Under the pieces are notes generated by a model, which was given only the letters and a program-made list of their open reading frames with translations, did not search any database and was not told the origin of the DNA. This document shows, one piece after another, positions 1 through 7,602 of a stretch of DNA of 64,000 nucleotides (the first letter of the stretch is position 1; every line of letters starts with the position of its first letter). A program made the position numbers and the translations under genes. Source of the DNA: Kocuria salsicia (lineage in GTDB: Bacteria > Actinomycetota > Actinomycetes > Actinomycetales > Micrococcaceae); NCBI RefSeq assembly GCF_007681555.1, contig NZ_VELE01000005.1, positions 86,021 to 150,020 on the forward strand, read 5' to 3'.

Positions 1-662
1 ACGCCGCACAGTTCCTTACGGACCCCGCCAGCTGGAGTGGGCCCTCCGGCATCCCCCAGCGCCTGCTCGAGCACGTGGGCTACAGCGCGCTGACCATGGT
101 GATCGCGCTGGCCGTGGCCGTGCCGCTGGGCCTGTGGGTGGGGCACACCCGCCGCGGGGGCGGCGTGGTCGTGGGTCTGGCAGGTGCCCTGCGCGCTCTG
201 CCCACGCTGGGCCTGCTGACCCTGTTCACGCTGCTCATGGGCCTGGGGCTGCTGCCGCCGATCCTCGCGCTGGTGCTGCTGGCCGTGCCGCCCATCCTCT
301 CGGGGACGTACTCGGGGATCGCGGCGGTCTCGCCAGCGCTCGTGGACGCGGCCCGGTCCATGGGGATGACGGAGCGCCAGGTCCTCACGCGCGTCGAGAT
401 TCCCGTGGCGCTGCCCGTGATCCTGGGCGGGATCCGCAACGCCGCGCTGCAGGTGCTGGCCACGGTGACCATCGTGGCGTACATCAACCTGGGCGGCCTC
501 GGCCGCTACCTGATCGACGGGCTCGCGGTGCGCGACTACGCGCGCATGCTCGGGTCCGTGGTGCTCGTGGCCGTGCTCGCACTGGCCGCGGACGCAGTGC
601 TCGCCCTCGTACAACGCCTGGTGACGTCACCGGGTCTCGCAACGGCAGGAGATCGACCATGA
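1..662 (+). CDS. Osmoprotectant ABC transporter permease (5' partial)
   Basis: Membrane permease of an OpuC/ProW-type importer for glycine betaine, choline or similar osmolytes. The gene enters from the left edge: the frame is open from base 3, and the first residues (QFLTDPASWSGPSG) resemble the stretch that precedes the first membrane helix in this family, so the true start lies outside the window. About 219 residues are visible, with some five hydrophobic helices and the EAA loop (DAARSMGMTERQVLTRV) that docks on the ATPase. Its TGA overlaps the ATG of the following binding-protein gene (ATGA), so the two are probably translationally coupled; the ATPase is expected upstream. The precise substrate cannot be read from the sequence. 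Confidence 0.9.
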   Translation, partial: AAQFLTDPASWSGPSGIPQRLLEHVGYSALTMVIALAVAVPLGLWVGHTRRGGGVVVGLAGALRALPTLGLLTLFTLLMGLGLLPPILALVLLAVPPILSGTYSGIAAVSPALVDAARSMGMTERQVLTRVEIPVALPVILGGIRNAALQVLATVTIVAYINLGGLGRYLIDGLAVRDYARMLGSVVLVAVLALAADAVLALVQRLVTSPGLATAGDRP

Positions 663-1621
663 CCACCCCCACCTCCACCCGCCACGCAACCTGGCGCCCC
701 GCAGCATGGGTCGCCGTGGCCTCCACGGCACTGCTCGCCCTCACCGCGTGCGGCGGCTCGGACCCCCTGGGCGGGGGCGACGACGCCGCGAGCGGCTCCT
801 CCGACACCGTCACCGTGGGTTCGGCCGACTTCCCGGAGTCTCAGATCGTGGCGGAGCTCTACGCCGGCGTGCTGCGGGACGCCGGGGTCTCCGTGGAGAC
901 CAAGCCGGGCATCGGGGCCCGCGAGGCCTACGTGGGAGCGGTCAAGGACGGCTCCGTGGACGTTGTCCCGGACTACTCCGGCAACCTGCTGCTCTTCGCG
1001 GACAAGAACGCCACGGCCGCCTCCGCCGAGGACATCGTGAAGGCGCTGCCGGCAGCGCTCGAGGACCAGAAGCTCTCCGTGCTGGACGCCTCGAAGGCCG
1101 AGGACAAGGACGCCCTCGTGATCACGCAGGCCACCGCGGACAAGTACGGCCTGAAGAGCATCGAGGACCTCTCCTCGGTGTGCGGGGAGCTGGTCATGGC
1201 GGGGCCCCCGGAGTTCCAGGAGCGCGCCTACGGTACGAGCGGGCTCAAGAAGAAGTACGACTGCTCCTTCAAGTCCTTCCAGCCCATCAACGACGGCGGC
1301 GGGCCGCTCACCGTCCAGGCACTGACCAAGGGCGACGCCCAGGTGGCGGACATCTTCACCACCACCCCGGCCATCAAGGACCAGAAGCTCGTGGTGCTGG
1401 AGGACCCCAAGGACAACTTCATTGCCCAGCAGGTGCTACCGCTCACCGCCCCGGACCGGCTGCCGCAGAAGGCGGTGGACGCGCTCAACGAGTTCTCGTC
1501 CAAGCTGACCACGGAGGACCTCATCGACCTCAACCGCAAGGTCAGCGGGGACGAGCAGCAGAACCCCGCGGACGCCGCCAAGCAGTGGCTGGGCGACCAC
1601 GGGTACGACAAGGCCTCCTGA
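659..1621 (+). CDS. Osmoprotectant ABC transporter substrate-binding lipoprotein (OpuAC family)
   Basis: Extracytoplasmic binding protein of the importer encoded just upstream; it would capture a quaternary-ammonium osmolyte and deliver it to the permease. 320 residues. The N-terminus is a lipoprotein signal: basic start, hydrophobic segment at about 15-30, and lipobox LTAC with the lipidated Cys at 31. A Gly/Ser/Asp linker (GGGDDAASGSS) follows, then an OpuAC/ProX-like domain of about 270 residues beginning TVTVGSADFPESQIVAELYA. The ATG was chosen because it overlaps the permease stop and is preceded by AGGAG at about 647-651; longer forms of this frame upstream are out-of-frame shadow of the permease gene. 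The linker carries one copy of the GACGACGCCG word described in the findings. Confidence 0.92.
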   Translation: MTTPTSTRHATWRPAAWVAVASTALLALTACGGSDPLGGGDDAASGSSDTVTVGSADFPESQIVAELYAGVLRDAGVSVETKPGIGAREAYVGAVKDGSVDVVPDYSGNLLLFADKNATAASAEDIVKALPAALEDQKLSVLDASKAEDKDALVITQATADKYGLKSIEDLSSVCGELVMAGPPEFQERAYGTSGLKKKYDCSFKSFQPINDGGGPLTVQALTKGDAQVADIFTTTPAIKDQKLVVLEDPKDNFIAQQVLPLTAPDRLPQKAVDALNEFSSKLTTEDLIDLNRKVSGDEQQNPADAAKQWLGDHGYDKAS

Positions 1622-1690
1622 CCCGACCTCCCCTCTCGCGCCGTTCACGTACCACCGGGTACGTGGACGGGGCGGACCTGGTGGGAGGAG

Positions 1691-1826
1691 TTCTGCACAG
1701 GGTTGTCCACATACGGTGAGGATTTTCCCCACCGGCCTCTGACCTGCGGTGACACTGGTGTTTCCCCCGGTGGGGGCACCGGGGACACGCCGTGGTTTCC
1801 ACACCTGTGGATAACTCTGTGCACAA
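1691..1826. promoter_or_regulatory. Cluster of DnaA-box-like 9-mers, upstream of amylosucrase
   Basis: The 399-nt gap 1622-2020 carries several matches to the DnaA box (TTATNCACA; TTGTCCACA in high-GC actinobacteria): TTGTCCACA at 1703-1711, TGTGGATAA (reverse of TTATCCACA) at 1806-1814, TGTGCACAA (reverse of TTGTGCACA) at 1818-1826, and a weaker TTCTGCACA at 1691-1699. A G/C-rich hairpin-like stretch lies between them (about 1763-1785). No dnaA, dnaN or rpmH gene is near, so this is not a standard oriC. The rest of the gap looks like promoter sequence. Confidence 0.55.
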
Positions 1827-1898
1827 CCTGTGGGGTTAACGCCCGGTGCCGCCCGGGTCATCTGGCGGTCACCTCCAGGTCACCGCACTGCGCGTGTC

Positions 1899-1904
1899 TA
1901 TGCT
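1899..1904 (+). promoter_or_regulatory. Putative -10 element for the amylosucrase gene
   Basis: TATGCT at 1899-1904 is the best TANNNT hexamer upstream of the gene and would start transcription near 1911, leaving a leader of about 110 nt before the ATG. No convincing -35 is visible. Confidence 0.35.
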
Positions 1905-2020
1905 TGACGGGATCGTCCGCCGCCGCGCGGTGGCGGTCGGACAGAGCCCGGCATCAAGGGGGATCCCGGGCACCATGACTCCCCACGGTCGTGATGCGTG
2001 CCAACCGAGGAGGCCCCCAC

Positions 2021-3985
2021 ATGCAGCATGAGAACTCGATCCCCCAGGGCCTCGACGGTCAGGAGCAGGTGCTCCAGTTCGTCAGGGAGCACCTTCTGCG
2101 GGACACCCGGGTGGACCCCGAGGACCGCGCCGTGTTCACGGGCCGCCTCACCACCCACGTGCACCGCTTGGTCACCTCCCTCTACGCCGTCTACGGCTCG
2201 GGGCCGGGGTTCTGGGACACCGTGGCCCAGGCAGTGCTGACCGCGTGGGAGGCGTTCGTGGCCCGCCCTCGGGACCTCAAGGATCTCGACCGGCGCCGCG
2301 AGGACGCCCAGCCGTGGTTCACCTCCCGGGACGCCGTGGGCGGGGTCTGCTACGTGGACCGCTTCGGCGGGGACCTTGCCGGGCTGCGGGAGCGGATCCC
2401 GTACTTCAGGGAGCTCGGGCTCACCTACCTGCACCTGATGCCCCTCTACAAGGCCCCGGAAGGCAACTCGGACGGCGGGTACGCGGTCTCCTCCTACCGG
2501 CACGTGGACCCCGCACTGGGGACCATGGCGGAGCTCGCAGAGTTCGCCGCCCTGCTGCGGGCGCAGGGGATCGCGCTGGTGCTGGACTTCGTCTTCAACC
2601 ACACGTCCAACGAGCACGCATGGGCCCGGGCTGCCGCCGCGGGGGACCCGTTCTACGAGCGCTTCTACTGGATCTACCCGGACCGCACCATGCCGGACGA
2701 GTTCGAGCTCACCGCGCGCGAGATCTTCCCGGACGACCACCCGGGGGTGTTCACCCGTGTGGACAGTACCGAGGTGGGTCGCACGCTGAGCCCGCTGCAC
2801 CCGGATCCCCGCTGGGTGTGGACCACGTTCCACCGTTTCCAGTGGGACCTGAACTACTCCAACCCCCACGTCTTCCACGCGATGGCCGCGGAGATGCTCT
2901 TCCTGGCCAACCACGGCGCCCAGGTGCTGCGCCTGGATGCCGTCGCCTTCATCTGGAAGCAGCTGGGCACCTCCTGCGAGTCGCAGCCCCAGGTGCACGA
3001 CCTGCTGCGCGCGTTCAACGTCGTCATGGCACTGGCCGCGCCCGCGGTGGAGTTCAAGTCCGAGGCCATCGTGCACCCGGACGAGGTCATCCGCTACATC
3101 CAGCCGGACCAGTGCGCCCTGTCCTACAACCCGCTGCAGATGGCGCTCACCTGGGATGCCCTGGCCACGCGGGACGTGCGGATGCTCTCAGCAGCGCTCG
3201 CGGAGCGCCACGCCACTCCGGAGGGCACCGCCTGGGTGAACTACGTGCGCAGCCACGACGACATCGGCTGGACCTTCTCGGACGAGGACGCCGCGCGGCT
3301 GGGGATCGCCGGCCACGACCACCGCCGCTTCCTCAACGCCTTCTACACCGGCCGCCACCCGGGCAGCTTCGCCCACGGCGTCGCCTTCCAGGACAACCCC
3401 CGCACCGGCGACTGCCGCATCTGCGGGACCACGGCGTCCCTGCTGGGCCTGGAGACCGAGCCTGGCCCAGCGGTGGACCGGATTTTGCTGGCCTACTCCC
3501 TGGCCATGAGCACGGGTGGCCTGCCGCTGATCTACCTGGGGGACGAGGTGGGCCAGCTCAACGACGCCCACTGGCAGGAGAACCCGGACAATGCGCACGA
3601 TGCCCGGTGGGTGCACCGACCCCTGTACTCGGAGGCGGACTACGAGCGCCGTCACGACCTCTTCTCCGTCCAGGGGCGGATCTTCGGCGGGATCCGGGGG
3701 ATGATCACGGTCCGTCGCAGCACCCCGGAGTTCGACGGCACCACCCTGATCCCGTTCGACACGCACAACGACCACGTGCTGGGCTACCAGCGCCCCGGTG
3801 GGCACAGCGTGGTGCTGTGCCTGGCCAACGTGAGCGACTGGTCCCAGTTCGTCACGGGCGAGACGCTGAGCGGGTTCCTGCCCACGGCCACGTCCCTGGG
3901 CGACGACGAACGGGTGGACCTGCGCGCCGGGATCCTCCTGGAGGCCCATGGCTTCCGGTGGCTGCGAGTGCTCCCCGCGGTCTAG
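2021..3985 (+). CDS. ams: Amylosucrase (GH13 subfamily 4)
   Basis: Amylosucrase (EC 2.4.1.4) splits sucrose and transfers the glucosyl unit to an alpha-1,4-glucan, releasing fructose; usually cytoplasmic. 654 residues, close to the Neisseria and Deinococcus enzymes. An N-terminal helical region (about 1-90) precedes a GH13 barrel. Landmarks: DFVFNHTS at 189-196, RLDAVAF with nucleophile Asp306, KSEAIV with acid/base Glu348, and SHDDIGW with His412-Asp413. The segments IWKQLGTSCES and YNPLQMAL are typical of amylosucrases rather than other GH13 enzymes. ATG 2021 is preferred over GTG 1991 because GAGGAGG sits at 2007-2013. The gene stands alone between two DnaA-box-like clusters. Sucrose hydrolase is the main alternative function. 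Confidence 0.93.
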   Translation: MQHENSIPQGLDGQEQVLQFVREHLLRDTRVDPEDRAVFTGRLTTHVHRLVTSLYAVYGSGPGFWDTVAQAVLTAWEAFVARPRDLKDLDRRREDAQPWFTSRDAVGGVCYVDRFGGDLAGLRERIPYFRELGLTYLHLMPLYKAPEGNSDGGYAVSSYRHVDPALGTMAELAEFAALLRAQGIALVLDFVFNHTSNEHAWARAAAAGDPFYERFYWIYPDRTMPDEFELTAREIFPDDHPGVFTRVDSTEVGRTLSPLHPDPRWVWTTFHRFQWDLNYSNPHVFHAMAAEMLFLANHGAQVLRLDAVAFIWKQLGTSCESQPQVHDLLRAFNVVMALAAPAVEFKSEAIVHPDEVIRYIQPDQCALSYNPLQMALTWDALATRDVRMLSAALAERHATPEGTAWVNYVRSHDDIGWTFSDEDAARLGIAGHDHRRFLNAFYTGRHPGSFAHGVAFQDNPRTGDCRICGTTASLLGLETEPGPAVDRILLAYSLAMSTGGLPLIYLGDEVGQLNDAHWQENPDNAHDARWVHRPLYSEADYERRHDLFSVQGRIFGGIRGMITVRRSTPEFDGTTLIPFDTHNDHVLGYQRPGGHSVVLCLANVSDWSQFVTGETLSGFLPTATSLGDDERVDLRAGILLEAHGFRWLRVLPAV

Positions 3986-4048
3986 GAACCGGTCCGGAAA
4001 CGCCCCTCCACCCCTGTCCCCCCAAAAGGGGGTAGGTCTCCGCAGATG

Positions 4049-4303
4049 GGTGGACAACGCCGGTTATCCACATGATTTGTCCACAGCGTGGATAAGTCAC
4101 ACGAGTGGGATTCGAGCCGCTGTCCATACGTTTATCTGGTATCTCCCCTGGTGAGAGCGGGGTGCATCCCTGGGATGCGGCAGGGTGGCTCAGGACGTCG
4201 AAAACCTGTTCGAAAAACCCACAGCTTTTTCCACCCCTGTGGACAACTTTTATCCACCCCTGTGCACGCGTCATATGACCCCGCAGAGGGTGACGTGTCC
4301 ACA
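4049..4303. promoter_or_regulatory. Dense DnaA-box-like cluster downstream of amylosucrase
   Basis: The 428-nt gap 3986-4413 holds a second and denser set of DnaA-box matches: TTATCCACA 4064-4072, TTGTCCACA 4077-4085, TGTGGACAA (reverse) 4238-4246, plus one-mismatch copies GGTGGACAA 4049-4057, CGTGGATAA 4087-4095, TTATCCACC 4250-4258 and GTGTCCACA 4295-4303. Between them is a locally A/T-rich stretch with A and T runs (about 4199-4232). The arrangement resembles an origin or a DnaA-titrating locus, but no replication genes adjoin it. A short CCCCCC-AAAA-GGGGG hairpin at 4018-4032 may end amylosucrase transcription. Confidence 0.6.
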
Positions 4304-4413
4304 AGTTTGCATCAGACTGGAAGTGCCTGGTCATCCAGGCGCACTGTCACAAGCGTGTGTCGCTGCTCGGTGGGACGAGCGGCGTGGGGAGGCGCACGCA
4401 CCAAGGGGGAAAC

Positions 4414-5025
4414 ATGTCTGCACACATCACGCGCCTGGAGAAGGACGCGCACGGATTCACCATGCTGGCCGAGCAGGACGTCCCCGTGGAGGGCGACGTC
4501 GTGGACGAGGCGCTCAGCCGGCCGGCCGCACTGGGCAGGTGGTTCGATGTCCACTACGAGTGGCCAACGAGCATCGACGAGCCCCTGAACGTGGGGGCGG
4601 CACTGGAGTTCACCGCGGCCGTCGGGCCGCTGCGCTACGAGTTCATCATGATCGTGGCGGACCGCGTACCCGGGGAGTCGCTCATGCTGCGCACCACCAA
4701 GGGTCCGACCGACGCCACCGTGGAGATCACGTGGACAGAGGCCGACGGCGGTGTCCACGTGATCTTCGAGGGTGACTTCCGGCTGCGGGGTTCCCTGTGG
4801 TGGAAGTCGCCGTGGTCCCAGATGCTGGCCAGGCGCGCCGTGACCCGTGGTCTGGAGCGGATGCGGAAGGACCTGCTCTCGCATGCGCAGACACCCACGC
4901 CCGCCCTCCTCGGAAGGGCCGGCGGTGCTGCGGCCACGCCGCCGGCGGCGCAGGGCGGGTGCGTGGGGCGTGGCCGCGCGGCGCACAGGAAGCCGAGCGG
5001 GCGTCGTCGGGCGCAGAGCGTCTGA
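4414..5025 (+). CDS. SRPBCC (START-like) superfamily protein
   Basis: 203 residues. Residues 1-150 look like a polyketide-cyclase/SRPBCC helix-grip fold (VPVEGDVVDEALSRPAALG near the start, a strand-rich centre, and a C-terminal helix containing RRAVTRGLERMRKDLL). Such proteins bind hydrophobic ligands; no catalytic motif or ligand can be named. The last ~45 residues are low-complexity Ala/Gly/Arg and probably disordered. ATG 4414 follows an AGGGGGA ribosome-binding site; the longer in-frame extension to 4357 has no such signal. It lies downstream of the DnaA-box-like cluster and has no obvious functional partner. Confidence 0.7.
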   Translation: MSAHITRLEKDAHGFTMLAEQDVPVEGDVVDEALSRPAALGRWFDVHYEWPTSIDEPLNVGAALEFTAAVGPLRYEFIMIVADRVPGESLMLRTTKGPTDATVEITWTEADGGVHVIFEGDFRLRGSLWWKSPWSQMLARRAVTRGLERMRKDLLSHAQTPTPALLGRAGGAAATPPAAQGGCVGRGRAAHRKPSGRRRAQSV

Positions 5026-5043
5026 GGACACGAGCCGAGAGGC

Positions 5044-5607
5044 TCAGGGCAGCGGGCGTTCCATGCGCTGGACCGTGACCCAGAAGTCCGGGCCGGGCAC
5101 GTGGAACGTGGCGGTGCCGCGCGGGGTGTACCCGAGGCCGGAGTAGAAGCGCTTGAGCGCGGGGTTGTTGTCGTCGCAGTCCAGGCGCGAGATGCGCCGG
5201 CCCGACGCCGCGATCACGGTCTCAGCCGCATGCAGCAGGCGTGTGCCCGTGCCGGTGCCGGTGAGGCTGCGGTCCACCGCCACGCCGTGGATGTACCCGG
5301 CGGGTTCGGGCTGCTCGCCCCAGATCTCCAGGTCCTCCCAGATCACGCGCACGCTGCCGAGCACCTCGCCGGGACGACTCTCGGGCTCCACCACCCACCA
5401 CTGTCCCGCGGCGATCTCCTGTTCAACCTGCGCGGGGGTGAACTCGCCCTCCCGCCACTGGTCGATGCCGCGGGTCTGCATCCACCGGGCCAGCTCGTCC
5501 CTCAGCGCCACGATTCCCGGGGCGTGTGCGGGGGCGGCGGGAAGAACGTCTGTCATGGAGGAGACAGAGGGAACGGGTGTGGCGGACGTGCTGTGCGTGC
5601 GGGACAT
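5044..5607 (-). CDS. GNAT-family N-acetyltransferase
   Basis: Predicted acetyl-CoA-dependent N-acyltransferase, 187 residues. The GNAT core covers about 20-175: a beta-strand with YIHGVAVDRSLTGTGTGTRLLHAAE is the acetyl-CoA pyrophosphate loop (motif A), followed by RISRLDCDDNNPALKRFYSGLGY (motif B), the usual signature of small-molecule or protein acetyltransferases. The substrate is unknown. The start at 5607 was chosen because TACGCT lies exactly 6 nt before the ATG (5614-5619 on this strand) and no Shine-Dalgarno is present, indicating a leaderless mRNA; a later ATG at 5556 is possible. It is divergent from the superoxide dismutase gene and shares its promoter region. Confidence 0.8.
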   Translation of the reverse strand: MSRTHSTSATPVPSVSSMTDVLPAAPAHAPGIVALRDELARWMQTRGIDQWREGEFTPAQVEQEIAAGQWWVVEPESRPGEVLGSVRVIWEDLEIWGEQPEPAGYIHGVAVDRSLTGTGTGTRLLHAAETVIAASGRRISRLDCDDNNPALKRFYSGLGYTPRGTATFHVPGPDFWVTVQRMERPLP

Positions 5608-5613
5608 GACCCC

Positions 5614-5644
5614 AGCGTAGGGCGGTCCGTCACGGACGTACGCT
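5614..5644. promoter_or_regulatory. Back-to-back -10 elements with central palindrome (GNAT / sodA)
   Basis: Two TACGCT hexamers face outward, at 5614-5619 (minus, for the GNAT gene) and 5639-5644 (plus, towards sodA). Between them is the perfect inverted repeat GTCCGT-C-ACGGAC at 5625-5637. A factor bound there would lie in both promoter spacers. Confidence 0.45.
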
Positions 5645-5725
5645 GGTGGCTGAACGTCCTTGACCCCTCTCCGGTGCCGGACGGACAGTTGAAGCATCAC
5701 GAATCCCCAGAAAGGATGATTTACC

Positions 5726-6346
5726 GTGGCTGAAAAGTTCACTCTCCCCGATCTTCCGTACGACTATGCAGCGCTCGAGCCGCACATCTCGGCGCAGATC
5801 ATGCAGCTGCACCACGACAAGCACCACAACACGTACGTGACCGGTGCGAACACCGCGCTCGAGAAGATGGAGGAGGCCCGCGCCAACGGTGACGCCGCCG
5901 GTGCGGCGAAGCTCTCCAAGGACCTCCAGTTCAACCTGGGTGGCCACGTCAACCACTCCATCTTCTGGAAGAACATGTCCCCGGACGGCGGCGACAAGCC
6001 CACCGGCGAGCTCGCCGCGGCGATCGACGAGTTCTTCGGCTCGTTCGACAACTTCCGTGACCAGTTCACGGCCGTTGCCACCACCATTCAGGGTTCCGGC
6101 TGGGCCATCCTGGCCTACGAGCCGATCGCCGGGAACCTCGTCATCGAGCAGATGTACGACCAGCAGAACGGTGTCCCCGTGGCCACCATCCCGCTGCTGC
6201 AGCTCGACATGTGGGAGCACGCCTTCTACCTCGACTACCAGAACGTGAAGGCGGACTACGTCAAGGCGTTCTGGAACATCGTGAACTGGGCGGATGTCGC
6301 CGAGCGCTTCGGGAAGGCTCGCGCCGGGGGCAAGTCCATCATCTGA
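5726..6346 (+). CDS. sodA: Superoxide dismutase (Mn/Fe type)
   Basis: Cytoplasmic superoxide dismutase, converting superoxide to hydrogen peroxide and oxygen. 206 residues, full length for the family. The N-terminal helical hairpin contains the first metal His (His29 in [11 protein letters not shown]) and the second in [10 protein letters not shown]; the C-terminal domain has [11 protein letters not shown] and the signature [13 protein letters not shown] with the Asp and His ligands. Whether Mn or Fe is used cannot be decided safely. GTG 5726 is preceded by AAAGGA. It probably has its own promoter with a leader of roughly 75 nt, and a strong terminator follows at 6386-6421, so it is likely monocistronic. 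Confidence 0.96.
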   Translation: MAEKFTLPDLPYDYAALEPHISAQIMQLHHDKHHNTYVTGANTALEKMEEARANGDAAGAAKLSKDLQFNLGGHVNHSIFWKNMSPDGGDKPTGELAAAIDEFFGSFDNFRDQFTAVATTIQGSGWAILAYEPIAGNLVIEQMYDQQNGVPVATIPLLQLDMWEHAFYLDYQNVKADYVKAFWNIVNWADVAERFGKARAGGKSII

Positions 6347-6385
6347 TCCACCCGTGACGCGCTGCTCCGCGGCGCCCACGTCCCG

Positions 6386-6421
6386 CGAAACCCCGCTCGG
6401 TCCGCGCCGCGCGGGGTTTCG
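6386..6421 (+). terminator. Terminator after sodA
   Basis: Perfect 11-bp stem CGAAACCCCGC (6386-6396) with GCGGGGTTTCG (6411-6421) and a 14-nt loop; no long T tract, as is usual at this GC content. Confidence 0.8.
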
Positions 6422-6434
6422 TGCTTCACAGTCA

Positions 6435-6464
6435 CCCACGACCACGACCACGACCACGACAACG
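6435..6464. repeat. Hexanucleotide tandem repeat (ACCACG)
   Basis: Three perfect and two imperfect copies of ACCACG in the gap between the sodA terminator and the next gene; directly followed by a near copy of the GACGACGCCG word. Confidence 0.7.
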
Positions 6465-6578
6465 ACGCCGCCGCCGTGCCCGCCTGTGTGCCGCGCCGTC
6501 CCTTTGCGGTTGGTTGCCTGCCGAGCCCCCTGCTGCCGCGCGGTGTCGCCCGCGCCCCACGCCCCGAGGAGTTGGTCC

Positions 6579-7556
6579 ATGAGCACGCCCCGTTTTCTGG
6601 TGACCCAGGAGATCCCCGAGCCCGGTCCGAGCATCCTGCGCGAGGCCGGTGAGGTGGACGTGCGGCAGGGCATGAGCGCCCAAGAACTGGCAGCGGCGGT
6701 CACGAGCGGGGACTACGACGTCGTGCTGGCGCAGGTCTCCGACCGCTTCGACGCCCAGCTGCTCGCCGATGCCCGGATCAGGGGGATCGCCAACTACGGG
6801 GTGGGCTACAACAACGTGGACGTGCCCGCCGCAGCCGAGCACGGAATCGCGGTGGGCAACACCCCGGACGTGCTCAACGACGCCACCGCGAACGTGGCCA
6901 TGCTGCTGCTCCTGGGCGCTGCCCGGCGGGCGCACGAGGGGTCCGCGTACCTGCGGGAGGGGCGATTCACGGGTCTGCAACCGAACCTGCTCGTGGGCCA
7001 GGACGTCACGGGCGCCACCCTCGGAATCGCCGGGATGGGGCGGATCGGCAAGGCTGTGGCCCACAGGGCACTCGGCTTTGGGATGCGCGTGGTGTTCACG
7101 CAGCGCCCGCCGCACGACCGCGAGGTCCCCCGGGATGAGCTCGGGGACCTGGCCGGAAGGGTGACCCAGGTGCCGTGGGACGAGCTCGTGGAGACGAGCG
7201 ACTTCCTGTCCCTGCACGTGCCGCTCACCGAGGAGACCACCCACCTGGTGGATGCGGAGGTGCTGCGCCGCATGAAGTCCACGGCGGTGCTCGTGAACAC
7301 GGCCCGCGGGCCCGTGGTGGACGAGAAGGCCCTGGCTCACGCCCTGCACGAGGACGAGATCTTCGCGGCCGGCCTGGACGTCTTCGAGAACGAGCCCGCC
7401 GTGGAGCCCGAGCTGCTCGAGCTGCCCAACGCGTTTCTGCTACCGCACGTGGGCTCGGCGGAGGTCGGCACCCGCGCCGGGATGGCGCAGATGGCGGCGG
7501 AGAACGCCGTCGCCATGGCCCGCGGAGAGAAGCCGCCGTACCCGGTGGAGGCGTAG
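6579..7556 (+). CDS. D-2-hydroxyacid dehydrogenase (glyoxylate/hydroxypyruvate reductase-like)
   Basis: NAD(P)H-dependent reductase of 2-oxoacids, 325 residues. The Rossmann nucleotide-binding domain (about 100-285) contains GMGRIGKAVAHRALGFGM; NTARGPVVDE carries the substrate-binding Arg, and LPHVGSAEVGTR the catalytic His. The N-terminal part includes ANYGVGYNNVDV, as in glyoxylate reductases. Glyoxylate, hydroxypyruvate or a bulkier 2-oxoacid are all possible substrates. ATG 6579 has GAGGAG seven nt upstream; the open frame extends to 6294 through the sodA terminator and is not likely translated there. It converges with the NAD operon and a short palindromic element separates the two. Confidence 0.9.
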   Translation: MSTPRFLVTQEIPEPGPSILREAGEVDVRQGMSAQELAAAVTSGDYDVVLAQVSDRFDAQLLADARIRGIANYGVGYNNVDVPAAAEHGIAVGNTPDVLNDATANVAMLLLLGAARRAHEGSAYLREGRFTGLQPNLLVGQDVTGATLGIAGMGRIGKAVAHRALGFGMRVVFTQRPPHDREVPRDELGDLAGRVTQVPWDELVETSDFLSLHVPLTEETTHLVDAEVLRRMKSTAVLVNTARGPVVDEKALAHALHEDEIFAAGLDVFENEPAVEPELLELPNAFLLPHVGSAEVGTRAGMAQMAAENAVAMARGEKPPYPVEA

Positions 7557-7576
7557 GGGCGGGAGAACCGCGGGAC

Positions 7577-7588
7577 CGACGACGTCGT
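7577..7588. terminator. Short palindrome between convergent genes
   Basis: GACGACGTCGTC, a perfect 12-bp palindrome in the 46-nt gap between the hydroxyacid dehydrogenase and nadS; a weak hairpin that may aid termination in both directions. Confidence 0.3.
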
Positions 7589-7602
7589 CCTCGGCCTGTC
7601 GT

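Noticed and set aside
1898..3076. Long minus-strand frame opposite amylosucrase
   Set aside because: Composition is that of an antisense shadow; the plus strand carries all GH13 catalytic motifs.
4049..4303. Chromosomal oriC
   Set aside because: No dnaA, dnaN, rpmH or gidB gene is near; the cluster is reported only as origin-like.
6435..6464. Start of a CRISPR array
   Set aside because: The unit is only 6 nt with no spacers; it is a microsatellite.
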